Positions 1-8,410 of a DNA stretch of 64,000 bases are shown here, one piece after another (position 1 is the stretch's first letter; each line of letters begins with the position of its first letter). The notes beneath the pieces are model-generated. The model had not been told where the DNA came from. It saw only the letters and a program-made list of their open reading frames with translations, and ran no database searches. Both the position numbers and the translations under genes were made by a program. The DNA comes from Gallionella sp. (GTDB taxonomy: Bacteria; Pseudomonadota; Gammaproteobacteria; Burkholderiales; Gallionellaceae), in contig JAUSMR010000022.1 in assembly GCA_030645955.1 (NCBI GenBank), forward strand, positions 48,623-112,622, written 5' to 3'.

Positions 1-897
1 GAGTGGGTCAAAGCAGGTGAACTGCATACCGACGATAAAATTGTATTGCACGATCACCGCGCCATGCAGGCTTGGAGCGGCGCGCACAATGAAAATGAAG
101 GGTATCTGCTCGGCTTGCTGATCGGTGATGGCACGCTCAAGAATGACAAAGCTGTGCTTAGCGTTTGGGATTCCGTTGCGTTGAAAATCGCCAATGGCGG
201 GGACATGCTTCCTTCCGTCGGGATTGACGGTGTCATGCGTGCCGCCGAGCAAGCGGCGCGCTCATTGCCGCACCGAGCCGATTTCAACGGCTGGCAAAAA
301 CCTGTTGAAGGTCGCGGCGAATATCGTCTGGCAACAGGCGCATTACGCACGCTGGCACTGGAGCTGGGCCTGACTCCCGGCAACAAGCGATTCACTGCGG
401 CGATGGAGACCGGCTCGTCCGACTTCTATCGCGGCGTATTGCGCGGCATGTTCGATGCCGATGGATCAGTGCAAGGCTCGCAGGAAAAAGGTACCAGCGT
501 TCGGCTGACGCAGATCGACCTCGGCAACCTGGAGGCCGTGCAGCGCATGCTGCAACGCCTCGGCATCATCTCCACCATCTATCAAAATCGCCGCTCAGGT
601 GGCATGAAAACATTGCCGGACGGCAAAGGGGGCTCCAGGGAATATGCCTGCCAGGCACTGCATGAGCTCATCATCAGCGGCGAGAACATCGGCCGTTATG
701 CCGAACTGATCGGCTTTGCGGATAGCGACAAGATGGGCAAGCTGAATGACTTGCTGGCCAAGTATCAGCGCAAGCCGAATGCCGAACGTTTCGCCGCAAC
801 CGTGTTGTCATTGGAAGATGATGGTGTAGAAGATGTGTATGACGTGACCGTTGCCGATGTTCATGCCTTCGATGCCAATGGCTTATATGTCCACAAC
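1..897 (+). mobile_element. Intein with LAGLIDADG homing endonuclease, C-terminal part
   Basis: This in-frame segment of nrdJ is not reductase sequence. It shows two dodecapeptide motifs of the LAGLIDADG family, YLLGLLIGDG (about 100-130) and YRGVLRGMFDADGS (about 425-470). A C-terminal splicing block follows, VYDVTVADVHAF then GLYVHN. The segment ends in His-Asn at 892-897, directly before the extein cysteine codon at 898, the arrangement needed for Asn cyclisation with Cys at +1. The N-terminal splicing block is upstream of the window. Both endonuclease acidic residues (D) are present, so homing may still be active; this is inference. Confidence 0.9.
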
Positions 898-2886
898 TGT
901 GCAGAGCAACCCCTGCCCCCCTACGGCTGCTGCTGTCTGGGTTCGATCAATCTGGCATGCATGATAGACAATCCATTCACTGCCCACGCGGCTTTCAACT
1001 TCGCGCAGTTCAAGCAACTGGTGCAGGTCGCGGTGCGCATGCTCGACAACGTGCTGGAAGCAACCGCCTGGCCGCTGCCAGAACAACAGCAGGAGGCGCA
1101 GAACAAGCGGCGCATCGGGCTGGGCTATACCGGTCTGGGTGACGCGCTGGTGATGCTGGGCTTGCGCTACAACACCGATGAGGCGCGCTCTTTCGCTGCC
1201 GAGCTGACACGCGTCATGCGCGATGATGCCTATCTCGCTTCGGTGGATCTGGCCATCGAGCGCGGCGCCTTTCCGCTGCTGGATGCCGGGCAATATCTTG
1301 CCGCGCCGCGCTTCGCCTCGCGCCTGCCGGAAGAAATCAAGAACAAGATACGCCAGCACGGCATCCGCAACAGCCATCTGTTGTCGATTGCGCCCACCGG
1401 AACCATCTCGCTGGCCTTCGCGGACAACGCTTCCAACGGCATAGAACCGGCCTTTTCCTGGTTCTACACCCGCAAGAAACGCATGATGGACGGGACGACC
1501 AAGGATTATCCGGTGGAAGACCATGCCTGGCGCCTGTACAAAAAAATGGGCGGCGATATGAACAAGCTGCCGCCCGCCTTCATCACCGCGCTGGAGATTT
1601 CGGCGATCGACCACATGAAGATGGTGGCCGCTGTCGCACCGTTCATCGACACCTCGATCAGCAAGACCGTCAACGTGCCCGCCGACTATCCTTTTGAGGA
1701 CTTCAAAGACCTCTATACCGAAGCCTGGAAGGCCGGATTGAAAGGACTGGCGACCTATCGCCCCAACAGTGTGCTGGGATCGGTGTTATCCATCACACCG
1801 GAAATCAACCCGGCAAAGAAAGCAGAACAGCCGCAGGATCTGGTGTTCGACCAGGACAGGCGCATCGTGCTGGAAGCCACCCCCAAACCGGCGCTCGCCT
1901 CCCTGCGCTGGCCCGGCCGTCCCAAGCTCCCGGGCGGCAGCGCGGGCTGGGTCTCGCAGGTGGTGAAGCATCCGCTCGGCAGTTTCGTGATTTTCGTTTC
2001 GCACACCGCGAATGGCAGCAATCATCCATTCGAAGTTTGGGTGAACGGCGCAGAACAGCCGCGCGGTCTGGGTGCACTGGCGAAATCGCTGTCGATGGAC
2101 ATGCGCGCGCGTGATCCGGTGTGGTTGCGCATGAAGCTGGAAATGCTGATGAAGACCGCCGGCGATGATGCCTTCGACATGCCCATGCCGCCCAACGGTG
2201 AAGTGAAACGCATGCCGAGTCTGGTGGCCGCGTTTGCGCACTTGCTGAAATACCGCATCGAGGAATTGGGCGCACTGGAAATCAGCGAAGGCGTTACCAC
2301 CCCGATGATGGATGCGCTGTTCGCCAAAAAGGAGCCGAAAACCGGCACCGATGGCACGATGAGTTGGACTGTGGACATTTCCAATGCCGGCACCGGCGAT
2401 GATTTTGTCGTGGGCTTGAAGGAGCTGGTGCTGTCCGACGGCCAGCGCCGTCCCTACTCGATGTGGCTGTCAGGAGTTTATCCGCGCGCCCTCGACGGGT
2501 TGTGCAAAATACTGAGCCTGGATATGCGCGTCATCGATCCCGCATGGATAAGCATGAAGCTGCGCAAGCTGCTCAATTTCGGCGAGCCGCTGGGCGACTT
2601 CATGGCGCGCGTGCCGGGCAGCGTCAAGATGGAAAGTTACCCGTCGACGGTTTCCTATGTCGCCAGGCTGATCCTTCACCGCTACGCCATGCTGGGCATA
2701 CTGGACGAGCACGGCTACCCGATTCAGCAAATGGGCGTGATGGAAATTCCCGCATCAAAAAACAAGAGCTCCGGAATCAGACCGATCACCGGCAAAGTCT
2801 GCAAGGAATGCGGCAACGCCACGCTGATCAAAAAAGACGGCTGTGAATTTTGCACCAGTTGCGGAACGATAGGAGCGTGCGGGTAA
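1..2886 (+). CDS. nrdJ: Adenosylcobalamin-dependent (class II) ribonucleoside-diphosphate reductase, 5' end missing, with intein
   Basis: Reduces ribonucleotides to deoxyribonucleotides with a B12-generated thiyl radical, independently of oxygen. The frame is open from base 1, so the N-terminal extein lies outside the window. Extein sequence resumes at 898 with CAEQPLPPYGCC, the finger-loop segment that carries the catalytic radical cysteine. Further family motifs are IGLGYTGLGD, IAPTGTISL and NGIEPAFSW, then KTVNVP and GLKGLATYRPNS. Two TSCPD-type segments follow (about 1900-2300 and 2350-2720). The C-terminal tail has CKEC and CTSC pairs and a final GACG, the redox-active cysteines typical of NrdJ. 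Stop is TAA at 2884. No other RNR subunit is visible. Family assignment is firm; activity depends on intein splicing. Confidence 0.93.
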   Translation, partial: EWVKAGELHTDDKIVLHDHRAMQAWSGAHNENEGYLLGLLIGDGTLKNDKAVLSVWDSVALKIANGGDMLPSVGIDGVMRAAEQAARSLPHRADFNGWQKPVEGRGEYRLATGALRTLALELGLTPGNKRFTAAMETGSSDFYRGVLRGMFDADGSVQGSQEKGTSVRLTQIDLGNLEAVQRMLQRLGIISTIYQNRRSGGMKTLPDGKGGSREYACQALHELIISGENIGRYAELIGFADSDKMGKLNDLLAKYQRKPNAERFAATVLSLEDDGVEDVYDVTVADVHAFDANGLYVHNCAEQPLPPYGCCCLGSINLACMIDNPFTAHAAFNFAQFKQLVQVAVRMLDNVLEATAWPLPEQQQEAQNKRRIGLGYTGLGDALVMLGLRYNTDEARSFAAELTRVMRDDAYLASVDLAIERGAFPLLDAGQYLAAPRFASRLPEEIKNKIRQHGIRNSHLLSIAPTGTISLAFADNASNGIEPAFSWFYTRKKRMMDGTTKDYPVEDHAWRLYKKMGGDMNKLPPAFITALEISAIDHMKMVAAVAPFIDTSISKTVNVPADYPFEDFKDLYTEAWKAGLKGLATYRPNSVLGSVLSITPEINPAKKAEQPQDLVFDQDRRIVLEATPKPALASLRWPGRPKLPGGSAGWVSQVVKHPLGSFVIFVSHTANGSNHPFEVWVNGAEQPRGLGALAKSLSMDMRARDPVWLRMKLEMLMKTAGDDAFDMPMPPNGEVKRMPSLVAAFAHLLKYRIEELGALEISEGVTTPMMDALFAKKEPKTGTDGTMSWTVDISNAGTGDDFVVGLKELVLSDGQRRPYSMWLSGVYPRALDGLCKILSLDMRVIDPAWISMKLRKLLNFGEPLGDFMARVPGSVKMESYPSTVSYVARLILHRYAMLGILDEHGYPIQQMGVMEIPASKNKSSGIRPITGKVCKECGNATLIKKDGCEFCTSCGTIGACG

Positions 2887-2910
2887 TCCTGGAATAAGCA
2901 GTCAGCAAGC

Positions 2911-2931
2911 GTAGGGCGGGTGTGACCCGCC
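2911..2931. repeat. GTAGGGCGGGT palindromic repeat
   Basis: A short palindrome, with GGCGGGT and ACCCGCC arms, 27 bp after the nrdJ stop. The same unit recurs at 5383-5543, 44857-44880, 44957-44979 and 47929-48067, so it is a dispersed REP-like family. It may also act as a transcript-end hairpin; no T-run follows. Confidence 0.75.
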
Positions 2932-3000
2932 ATAGTTACTGTCAATACAAAGTTTTATCTGCACGATCTTGATTAACATTACTCTTGAAAGATTCCATAT

Positions 3001-3870
3001 ATGAAGTTATTCCGCATTCTGTTGGTAGGCGCAGCATCCATAATGACTCTGTGCGCATGCAATCCCACCGGCACCCCGAAAGCAGCATCGAAGGCTGCCG
3101 TTGCTGCCACTGTGAACGGCACCACTATCAGCGAAACCCGCGTGAATATGTTGGTAGCTACTGCGCAACAGCCAGACACCCCGGAGTTGCGCAAGGAAAT
3201 TATTGAGCATCTGGCGATGCAATTCATCCTCTCCCAGGAAGCCGCCAAGAAAGGCCTGGATAAATCGCCTGATGTCTCTGATCAGATTGATTTCAACCGG
3301 CAAGCCATCCTGGCAAAAGCTTTCATTCAGGACTATATAAAGAACAGCACCGTCAGTGATGACATGCTGAAAGCCGAGTACACAAAAATTACCGGCCAGA
3401 TGGCCGGCAGCGAATACAAGGCGCGCCATATCCTGCTGGATAAAGAAGCTGACGCTAAAGACATCATTGCCAAGCTGAGGAAAAATCCCAAGGCCTTTGC
3501 TTCTTTGGCAAAGGAAAAATCCAGGGATCCCGGATCGAAAGCTAACGGCGGCGATCTGGGCTGGTTCGATTCCAGTGCCATGGTGCCGGAATTCAGCGCG
3601 GCAGTGTCAAAGCTGGAGAAAGGTAAATTCACTGAAGATCCGGTCAAATCGCAATTTGGTTATCACGTCATCTTGCTGGACGATTCCCGCCCAAAAACGA
3701 TTCCACCATTGGATCAAGTCAAGTCAACATTGCAACAGCAAATTCAGCAGCAGAACCTGGAAAAACTGCTTGACGAGCTGAAGGCGAAAGCGAAGATTGA
3801 AATCGCCCAAGCCGCCGCTCCGGCAATTTCACCCGCCAAGGAAATCAAGCCCGCTGATCTGAGCAAATAA
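3001..3870 (+). CDS. PpiC-type (parvulin) peptidyl-prolyl isomerase lipoprotein
   Basis: Predicted envelope chaperone of 289 residues. A lipoprotein signal peptide ends in LCAC, with the acylated cysteine at residue 20. A SurA/PrsA-like N-terminal helical region (about 35-130) contains VNGTTISETRVN. The parvulin domain (about 138-235) carries ARHILL, DPGSKANGGDLGWF, MVPEF and SQFGYHVI, all standard rotamase motifs. A helical lysine-rich tail follows. It resembles EpsD/PrsA-like isomerases, but no exopolysaccharide genes are nearby, so the client is unknown. The start at 3001 fits the signal peptide. It stands alone, with repeats on both sides. Confidence 0.85.
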   Translation: MKLFRILLVGAASIMTLCACNPTGTPKAASKAAVAATVNGTTISETRVNMLVATAQQPDTPELRKEIIEHLAMQFILSQEAAKKGLDKSPDVSDQIDFNRQAILAKAFIQDYIKNSTVSDDMLKAEYTKITGQMAGSEYKARHILLDKEADAKDIIAKLRKNPKAFASLAKEKSRDPGSKANGGDLGWFDSSAMVPEFSAAVSKLEKGKFTEDPVKSQFGYHVILLDDSRPKTIPPLDQVKSTLQQQIQQQNLEKLLDELKAKAKIEIAQAAAPAISPAKEIKPADLSK

Positions 3871-4292
3871 CCGGCTTAAGGGAGTCTCTGATAATACGTC
3901 ACACCGGCGAAGGCCGGTGTCCAGCCCATTGCAAACGAAGTTTCAGTGAAGGCTAACCTTTAGGGAAACGCAGATTTATTCACTCAATCCGTCATTGCGA
4001 GCGAAGCGTGGCAATCCAGTTGTTTGATATCAAACGAACTTCTGGATTGCCACGTCGCTACGCTCCTCGCAATGACGATTTAATCTGCGTTTCCTTAGGT
4101 TATGCCGCAACTAAAATACTGGATTCCGGCCTGACCGAAGGTCAGCCTGTCCTGAGCATGACGAAGGGCCGGAATGACGAAATCTGAATTTTTAGAGGTG
4201 CCCTTTGTTATATTGACCTTTAACTGGCGCCTTGTGGCGCAAACCGCAACTCACCAGTAAGATACGCGAATCATTTCTCAGGAGAAGCCATC
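3871..4292. other. Repeat-filled intergenic region
   Basis: No gene is visible in these 422 bases. They hold a small hairpin repeat around 3902-3925 (CACCGGCGAAGGCCGGTG), the 131-bp inverted-repeat element at 3964-4094, and a mixed repeat at about 4119-4180 containing CCTGTCCTGAGC and GAAGGGCCGGAATGACG. The last 20 bases are the leader of the next gene with an AGGAGA ribosome binding site at about 4280. Confidence 0.7.
3964..4094 (+). mobile_element. MITE-like inverted-repeat element, copy 1
   Basis: 131 bp bounded by perfect 12-bp inverted repeats, GGAAACGCAGAT at the left end and ATCTGCGTTTCC at the right. TTAG flanks both ends (3960-3963 and 4095-4098), which looks like a 4-bp target duplication. 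The inside is itself a long imperfect palindrome built from CGTCATTGCGAG and TGGCAATCCAG arms. There is no coding capacity. Copies 2 (18676-18806, opposite orientation) and 3 (28519-28678) share both ends. The 4-bp YTAR-type target resembles IS5-group transposition; the mobilising transposase is not in this window. Confidence 0.85.
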
Positions 4293-5369
4293 ATGCCGCT
4301 GCTATTCTCAAAAGCCACTCTCGGACCGCTCACGCTGCAAAATCGGATGGTCATGTCACCGATGACACGCAATCGCGCCACCGGCAATATCCCGAACGAT
4401 CTCATGATGCAGTATTACTCGCAGCGGTCAACCGCCGGCCTCATCATCACCGAAGGCACGTCGCCGTCCCCCAATGGACTGGGCTATCCGCGCATACCCG
4501 GGATATTTTCCGCTGCGCAGATTGCGGGATGGAAGCGCGTTACCGGCCCGGTTCGCGCGCAGGGCGCGAAAATGTTCATGCAGCTCATGCACTGCGGGCG
4601 CATCGGCCATGCGCTCAACCTGCCCGCAGGCGCACGCGTGCTTGCACCATCGGCGGTAGCTGCCGCCGGTGACATGTACACCGATTCCGAAGGCATGAAG
4701 CCGAATGGCATGCCGCAAGCGATGACCGAAGCGGACATCAAGTCCACGATAGAGGAATTTGCGCAGGCCGCGAAGAACGCCGTTGCTGCGGGATTCGATG
4801 GCGTTGAGTTGCACGGGGCGAACGGTTACCTGCTCGAACAGTTCATCCGCCCGAACTCGAACCAGCGCACGGATCGCTACGGCGGCCCGATCGAAAACCG
4901 GGCGCGCTTCGTGCTCGAGGTAGCCGATGCGGTGATAAATGCGATCGGCAAGGACAAGGTCGGCATACGCCTGTCGCCATTCGGTGTGTTCAACGACATG
5001 CCGCTGTACGACGCGATGGAGGCAGATTACACCTGGCTGGCGCAACAGCTCGATGCGCGCAGCCCGGTCTACATCCACCTTGTAGACCATTCTTCGATGG
5101 GCGCGCCGCCGGTGCCTGAATCGATGAAAGCGACGTTCCGCAGCACTTTCAGCGGGACGCTTATTCTCTCCGGCGGCTACGATGCTGCGCGCGCCGAGAG
5201 CGATCTGGCCGCCGGCAAAGGCGATCTGATTGCATTCGGACGGCCGTTCCTCGCCAACCCGGATCTGGTTGCCCGATTGAAGAACGGCGCGCCGCTGAAT
5301 GCACCCGACTTCGGCACGTTCTATACACCCGGCGAAAAGGGATATACCGATTATCCGGCGTTGGGCTGA
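4293..5369 (+). CDS. Old-yellow-enzyme family NADH:flavin oxidoreductase (NemA-like)
   Basis: FMN-dependent ene-reductase of 358 residues with a single TIM-barrel domain, the usual length for the NemA/XenB branch. Visible motifs are LTLQNRMVMSPMTRNRA near the N-terminus, QLMHCGRIGH, the catalytic-region GVELHGANGYLLEQF (about residue 170) and NQRTDRYGGPIENRARF. IAFGRPFLANPDL is the phosphate-binding end of the barrel. These enzymes reduce activated alkenes, nitro compounds or N-ethylmaleimide; the physiological substrate cannot be read here. AGGAGA lies 8 bases before the ATG. Monocistronic, flanked by repeat regions. Confidence 0.9.
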   Translation: MPLLFSKATLGPLTLQNRMVMSPMTRNRATGNIPNDLMMQYYSQRSTAGLIITEGTSPSPNGLGYPRIPGIFSAAQIAGWKRVTGPVRAQGAKMFMQLMHCGRIGHALNLPAGARVLAPSAVAAAGDMYTDSEGMKPNGMPQAMTEADIKSTIEEFAQAAKNAVAAGFDGVELHGANGYLLEQFIRPNSNQRTDRYGGPIENRARFVLEVADAVINAIGKDKVGIRLSPFGVFNDMPLYDAMEADYTWLAQQLDARSPVYIHLVDHSSMGAPPVPESMKATFRSTFSGTLILSGGYDAARAESDLAAGKGDLIAFGRPFLANPDLVARLKNGAPLNAPDFGTFYTPGEKGYTDYPALG

Positions 5370-5382
5370 TAGCGATTTTACG

Positions 5383-5543
5383 TGTAGGGCGGGTTAACCA
5401 GCGGCTTGCTGGCGTTAACCAATGACTTGGTTGGCGTAGTTTGCCAGCCTGGTTAGATGGGCTGTTTGCCAGCTTAGCCGAATGGCTATGCAGAGCCAAC
5501 CCGCCGGATGCCAGTACACACGGCGGGTGTGACCCGCCCTACA
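5383..5543. repeat. Composite GTAGGGCGGGT repeat with internal hairpins
   Basis: The outer arms are TGTAGGGCGGGTT at the left and GACCCGCCCTACA at the right. The inside contains TTAGCCGAATGGCTATGCAGAG and tandem stretches with a TTGG/CCAA theme. A close relative with the same outer arms and the same TTAGCCGAATGG core lies at 47929-48067. The right arm contains the reverse complement of the TAG stop codon of the minus-strand gene ending at 5539. Confidence 0.75.
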
Positions 5544-7185
5544 CCACCAGCCACTGGAATTTCACCTGTTCGTAGTCCACCCCTTCCGCAAGCAGGCCGG
5601 TTAATTTTATGTCGCGGCTCTTTTCTCCCATCATCATCTGATAGATGTTGTCCGGCACATAGTTGCCTGTTTCCATCAGCAACGTGGCATTCGCATAAGA
5701 ATTGCTCGCATCGGGCAGCAGGATAACCGGCAGATAATCGTAGTCGAAGGAACCTGAACTCGATTCCCAGTTGGACACCCTGTCAGCGCCTTTGCCCAGG
5801 GAGCGCAGCCACACCGACAGCGGCTTTTTGGCGAGGATTTCGATACCCACATGCACCGTACCATTGTGGTCGGTGTGCAACCGCCTGATCAAACCGGCCC
5901 ACCACAACGGGCTGTTTCCGGCCTTGATGCCGCACAGGTCGCCAATTACTACCCAGGCACCCGCGTTCTTCGGGATCGTGCAACCTATGCCGTCTACACT
6001 CAGGTCCAGGACAGTCCATTTTTCCGTGGAGTAATCGATTTCGTCCTCGGCAGCAAGGTCGATCTTCGATTTTTCTTTCAACACCGCCGCATCCTTTTCG
6101 GAAATGTTTACTGCATCGCCAATATCTATATGCGTGACCAGTTTGCTGATGGTGCCGAAGCCATGCACCACGTCGATGGCCGTATTGATCCCCCTGCGTT
6201 CATGATGCCGGTGCGGGAGACCCTTTCCCCAATACATCTGCAGGTGCTTGAGCACGGTAAGTTTGCCCGCCGGGGTGAATTCGGTGCCGAAGCGCTGTTC
6301 CTGCTGAAGCAAGCCTTGCTCATGCTGATTAATAATGTCGGTAATTTTTGGAACGGCTCTGGCCGCTCCAAAGAAGCGCTTCGCCGCTGTCACGTGGAGA
6401 TCGCTATCCACCCGGCCATCCATCCTCCTGGGCGGGCCGGGCTTGGACAAATCAATGCAGAAGGCACAATCCGGATCGGGAGCATCTTTAAAATCGAAAA
6501 GGCTGGACAAGCGCCCGGAGACGCGAAAACTCACCTCGATCTGGTCCGGCGCCAGCGTGTCGGGAGAGGACAGATAAAGCATCATCGCCCTCACCAGCTC
6601 CCGCTGCGGGCTGATATGCATAGCCTGTTTTGGATAGGCAAAAACCTTGGCGTCGGCAAACTGGTTGGCTTCGGAGAAGTTGTAACAAAGGCACAACTGA
6701 TCCCACACTGACGGCTCAACATCCACATAATGCATCAATTCCAGCTTCATTTGCTCGGTAACGGCACGCAACAGCCTGACACAGATAACCGGCATGATCT
6801 CCCTGAGACCCGGAGGTTTTTTTTCTGCCTGCTGATAGTCATGCACACACACATCATAAGCCTCGGCCAGCGTCTTCTTGAAAGCATGGAGGCCCTGCCA
6901 TAAGTGCATACCCTTGAAGTCCTGCAAATGCGGCTCACCAAGGTATAGCTGCAACAGCTCCGCATATAACGGCAACCCGGTTTCATCCAGCAGCATGACG
7001 ATTTGTGTACGTAACTCGGGACGAAAATCCGGTGTATCTTTAACCGAAGTCAACCAGGAGGTGATTTCATCCAGAGCCTTGAAGGCATCGCCCTTCGGCA
7101 GCTTGGCCAGAAGCTTCCCGGCCTCTGCCACGTCGTACATCGGATGATCCGGCTTCCCGTCAAACATGTTGTGCAAAGAAAACAT
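5539..7185 (-). CDS. Uncharacterised protein with a PilZ-like C-terminal domain
   Basis: 548 residues, no signal peptide or membrane segment. I do not recognise the N-terminal two thirds. Near the C-terminus an RHHER (RxxxR) motif and, about 65 residues later, LDLSVDGIGC (DxSxxG) followed by WAGLIRRL and GTVHVGIEIL resemble a PilZ cyclic-di-GMP binding fold. The gap between the two motifs is longer than usual, so c-di-GMP binding is an inference. The start at 7185 (MFSLHN) is preferred over an upstream in-frame start at 7374 because AAGGTGG lies 8 bases upstream. The stop codon comes from the adjoining palindromic repeat. A diguanylate cyclase is at 45131. Confidence 0.6.
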   Translation of the reverse strand: MFSLHNMFDGKPDHPMYDVAEAGKLLAKLPKGDAFKALDEITSWLTSVKDTPDFRPELRTQIVMLLDETGLPLYAELLQLYLGEPHLQDFKGMHLWQGLHAFKKTLAEAYDVCVHDYQQAEKKPPGLREIMPVICVRLLRAVTEQMKLELMHYVDVEPSVWDQLCLCYNFSEANQFADAKVFAYPKQAMHISPQRELVRAMMLYLSSPDTLAPDQIEVSFRVSGRLSSLFDFKDAPDPDCAFCIDLSKPGPPRRMDGRVDSDLHVTAAKRFFGAARAVPKITDIINQHEQGLLQQEQRFGTEFTPAGKLTVLKHLQMYWGKGLPHRHHERRGINTAIDVVHGFGTISKLVTHIDIGDAVNISEKDAAVLKEKSKIDLAAEDEIDYSTEKWTVLDLSVDGIGCTIPKNAGAWVVIGDLCGIKAGNSPLWWAGLIRRLHTDHNGTVHVGIEILAKKPLSVWLRSLGKGADRVSNWESSSGSFDYDYLPVILLPDASNSYANATLLMETGNYVPDNIYQMMMGEKSRDIKLTGLLAEGVDYEQVKFQWLVV

Positions 7186-7503
7186 AGTCGATTCCACCTT
7201 AAATTCTGACGAGGCCACCCTCTGTATGACAATCATATCGGAACGGCCATTATTAGAGAAGGTTTCACCGGTGCAGCCGGGCTGCGCCAGATTGGTTCGC
7301 TCAATCCTATGGGCCGGCAGGGCCGGATTTTTCTTCTGAAAATTCAGAAGAAAAAGTTTCACATTTTCCCGCAACGGATTATCATTTGCGCGCGTTGTGT
7401 TTGACCGGAATCAGGGTTGGCGCAACGGCAGGGATACCTCTGTGACACGATCACATCGGCCGTCACAAATTTTATTATGCCTTCACTACCAAGGAGAACG
7501 ATC

Positions 7504-7590
7504 ATGGCTAAAGGACAGCAACGTAAAAACAAGGAAGAGAAGAAGCCCAAGAAGCAGCCGGTACCCGCCAAGGTGACTGGCCAATCCTGA
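7504..7590 (+). CDS. Small basic protein, 28 residues
   Basis: A short open frame starting MAKGQQRKNKEEKK and ending VTGQS, very rich in lysine. AAGGAGA sits 7 bases before the ATG, which is a strong ribosome binding site and the main reason to call it. Similar tiny MAKGQ-type lysine-rich proteins are, to my knowledge, annotated as hypothetical in other betaproteobacteria. The charge suggests nucleic acid or ribosome binding, but that is speculation. Confidence 0.6.
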   Translation: MAKGQQRKNKEEKKPKKQPVPAKVTGQS

Positions 7591-7674
7591 GTTATGCAGG
7601 TTGGGTTTGGCGCGGATTTATGAGCCGCTAACCCAACCTACCCATCTGGTTCTATTTCAAAACAACAATAATTA

Positions 7675-7728
7675 TGTAGGGTGCGTTCCACGCACCATAA
7701 TCATTGGCGCGTGGAACGCACCCTGCGA
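7675..7728. repeat. Inverted repeat of the TGCAGGGTGCRTTCC family
   Basis: Arms TGTAGGGTGCGTTCCACGCA and the complementary segment ending ACGCACCCTGCGA surround a 10-base loop. The same architecture with slightly different arms is found at 37972-38026 between ptsN and hprK. It is non-coding and may form a strong hairpin. Confidence 0.75.
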
Positions 7729-7861
7729 TATTTTACTTTTGATTTAGAAATGGCATTAGCCGGCAAACAACGCTGGCAAAGTCATTGGTTATCAGGGCGA
7801 ACGGTGTTTATTCACACTTGCCAGGGAATCCGCGCACAAGACAGCCGAATCATTTGTAGCC

Positions 7862-8236
7862 ATGCCAATACACACAATTCCCGATCACGAACGACTCGAC
7901 CGCGTCGTCGCAGAGGCACGCCGGCAGAGTGATGCGCGCGAAGCGACTTATCGCGAGCGGGCACTCAAATTGTTCCCGTGGATTTGCGGGCGATGCGGGC
8001 GCGAGTTTGCCGGAGCGCGCCTGCGCGAGTTGACGGTACACCACAAAGACCACAATCACGACAACAACCCGCCGGACGGCAGCAATTGGGAACTGCTCTG
8101 CCTGTATTGCCACGATAATGAGCACTCGCGCGTTCTGGAGGAAGAAACGCGGGTAAGAGGCTCTGGCAACCAGTCACCCGTGGCAACGCATAATCCATTT
8201 GCCGCTTTGCAGGCTCTGCTGAAAAAGAAGGATTGA
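7862..8236 (+). CDS. yajD: HNH nuclease family protein YajD
   Basis: 124 residues, the usual length of the YajD family. A zinc-type CGRCG pair (about residue 43), ELTVHHKDHNHDNNPPDGSN and ELLCLYCHDNEH form the HNH core, with two cysteine pairs bracketing the catalytic histidines. The fold predicts a metal-dependent DNA endonuclease; the cellular role of YajD is not established. A bidirectional terminator follows at 8273. It is not linked to a methylase or phage genes here. Confidence 0.88.
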   Translation: MPIHTIPDHERLDRVVAEARRQSDAREATYRERALKLFPWICGRCGREFAGARLRELTVHHKDHNHDNNPPDGSNWELLCLYCHDNEHSRVLEEETRVRGSGNQSPVATHNPFAALQALLKKKD

Positions 8237-8272
8237 TTACAGAACTGCGTAAAACATGAACGACCAGCGAAA

Positions 8273-8302
8273 AAACAGGGGAGACCGAAGTCTCCCCTGT
8301 TT
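8273..8302. terminator. Bidirectional rho-independent terminator
   Basis: The stem CAGGGGAGA / TCTCCCCTG with loop CCGAAG is preceded by an A-run and followed by TTTATT. It lies between yajD (plus strand) and the convergent cytochrome gene (minus strand) and can serve both. Confidence 0.8.
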
Positions 8303-8330
8303 ATTACATCAACTGCTGCTGTTGTTTGTT

Positions 8331-8370
8331 GGGTTACGTCCGTCGGTGGTGAGCCGGTCGAACCATGAAA
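8331..8370. repeat. Dispersed repeat, copy A
   Basis: GGGTTACGTCCGTCGGTGG followed by TGAGCCGGTCGAACCATGAAA. Nearly identical 40-base copy at 45050-45089 (two substitutions seen). Non-coding. Confidence 0.7.
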
Positions 8371-8410
8371 CTTGCTAACCCAACCTACGCGAGCTATTAC
8401 CCGTTTGCTA

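Noticed and set aside
7681..7932. 83-codon plus-strand frame before yajD
   Set aside because: It begins in an inverted repeat and overlaps the start of yajD in another frame; composition is unlike a protein family.
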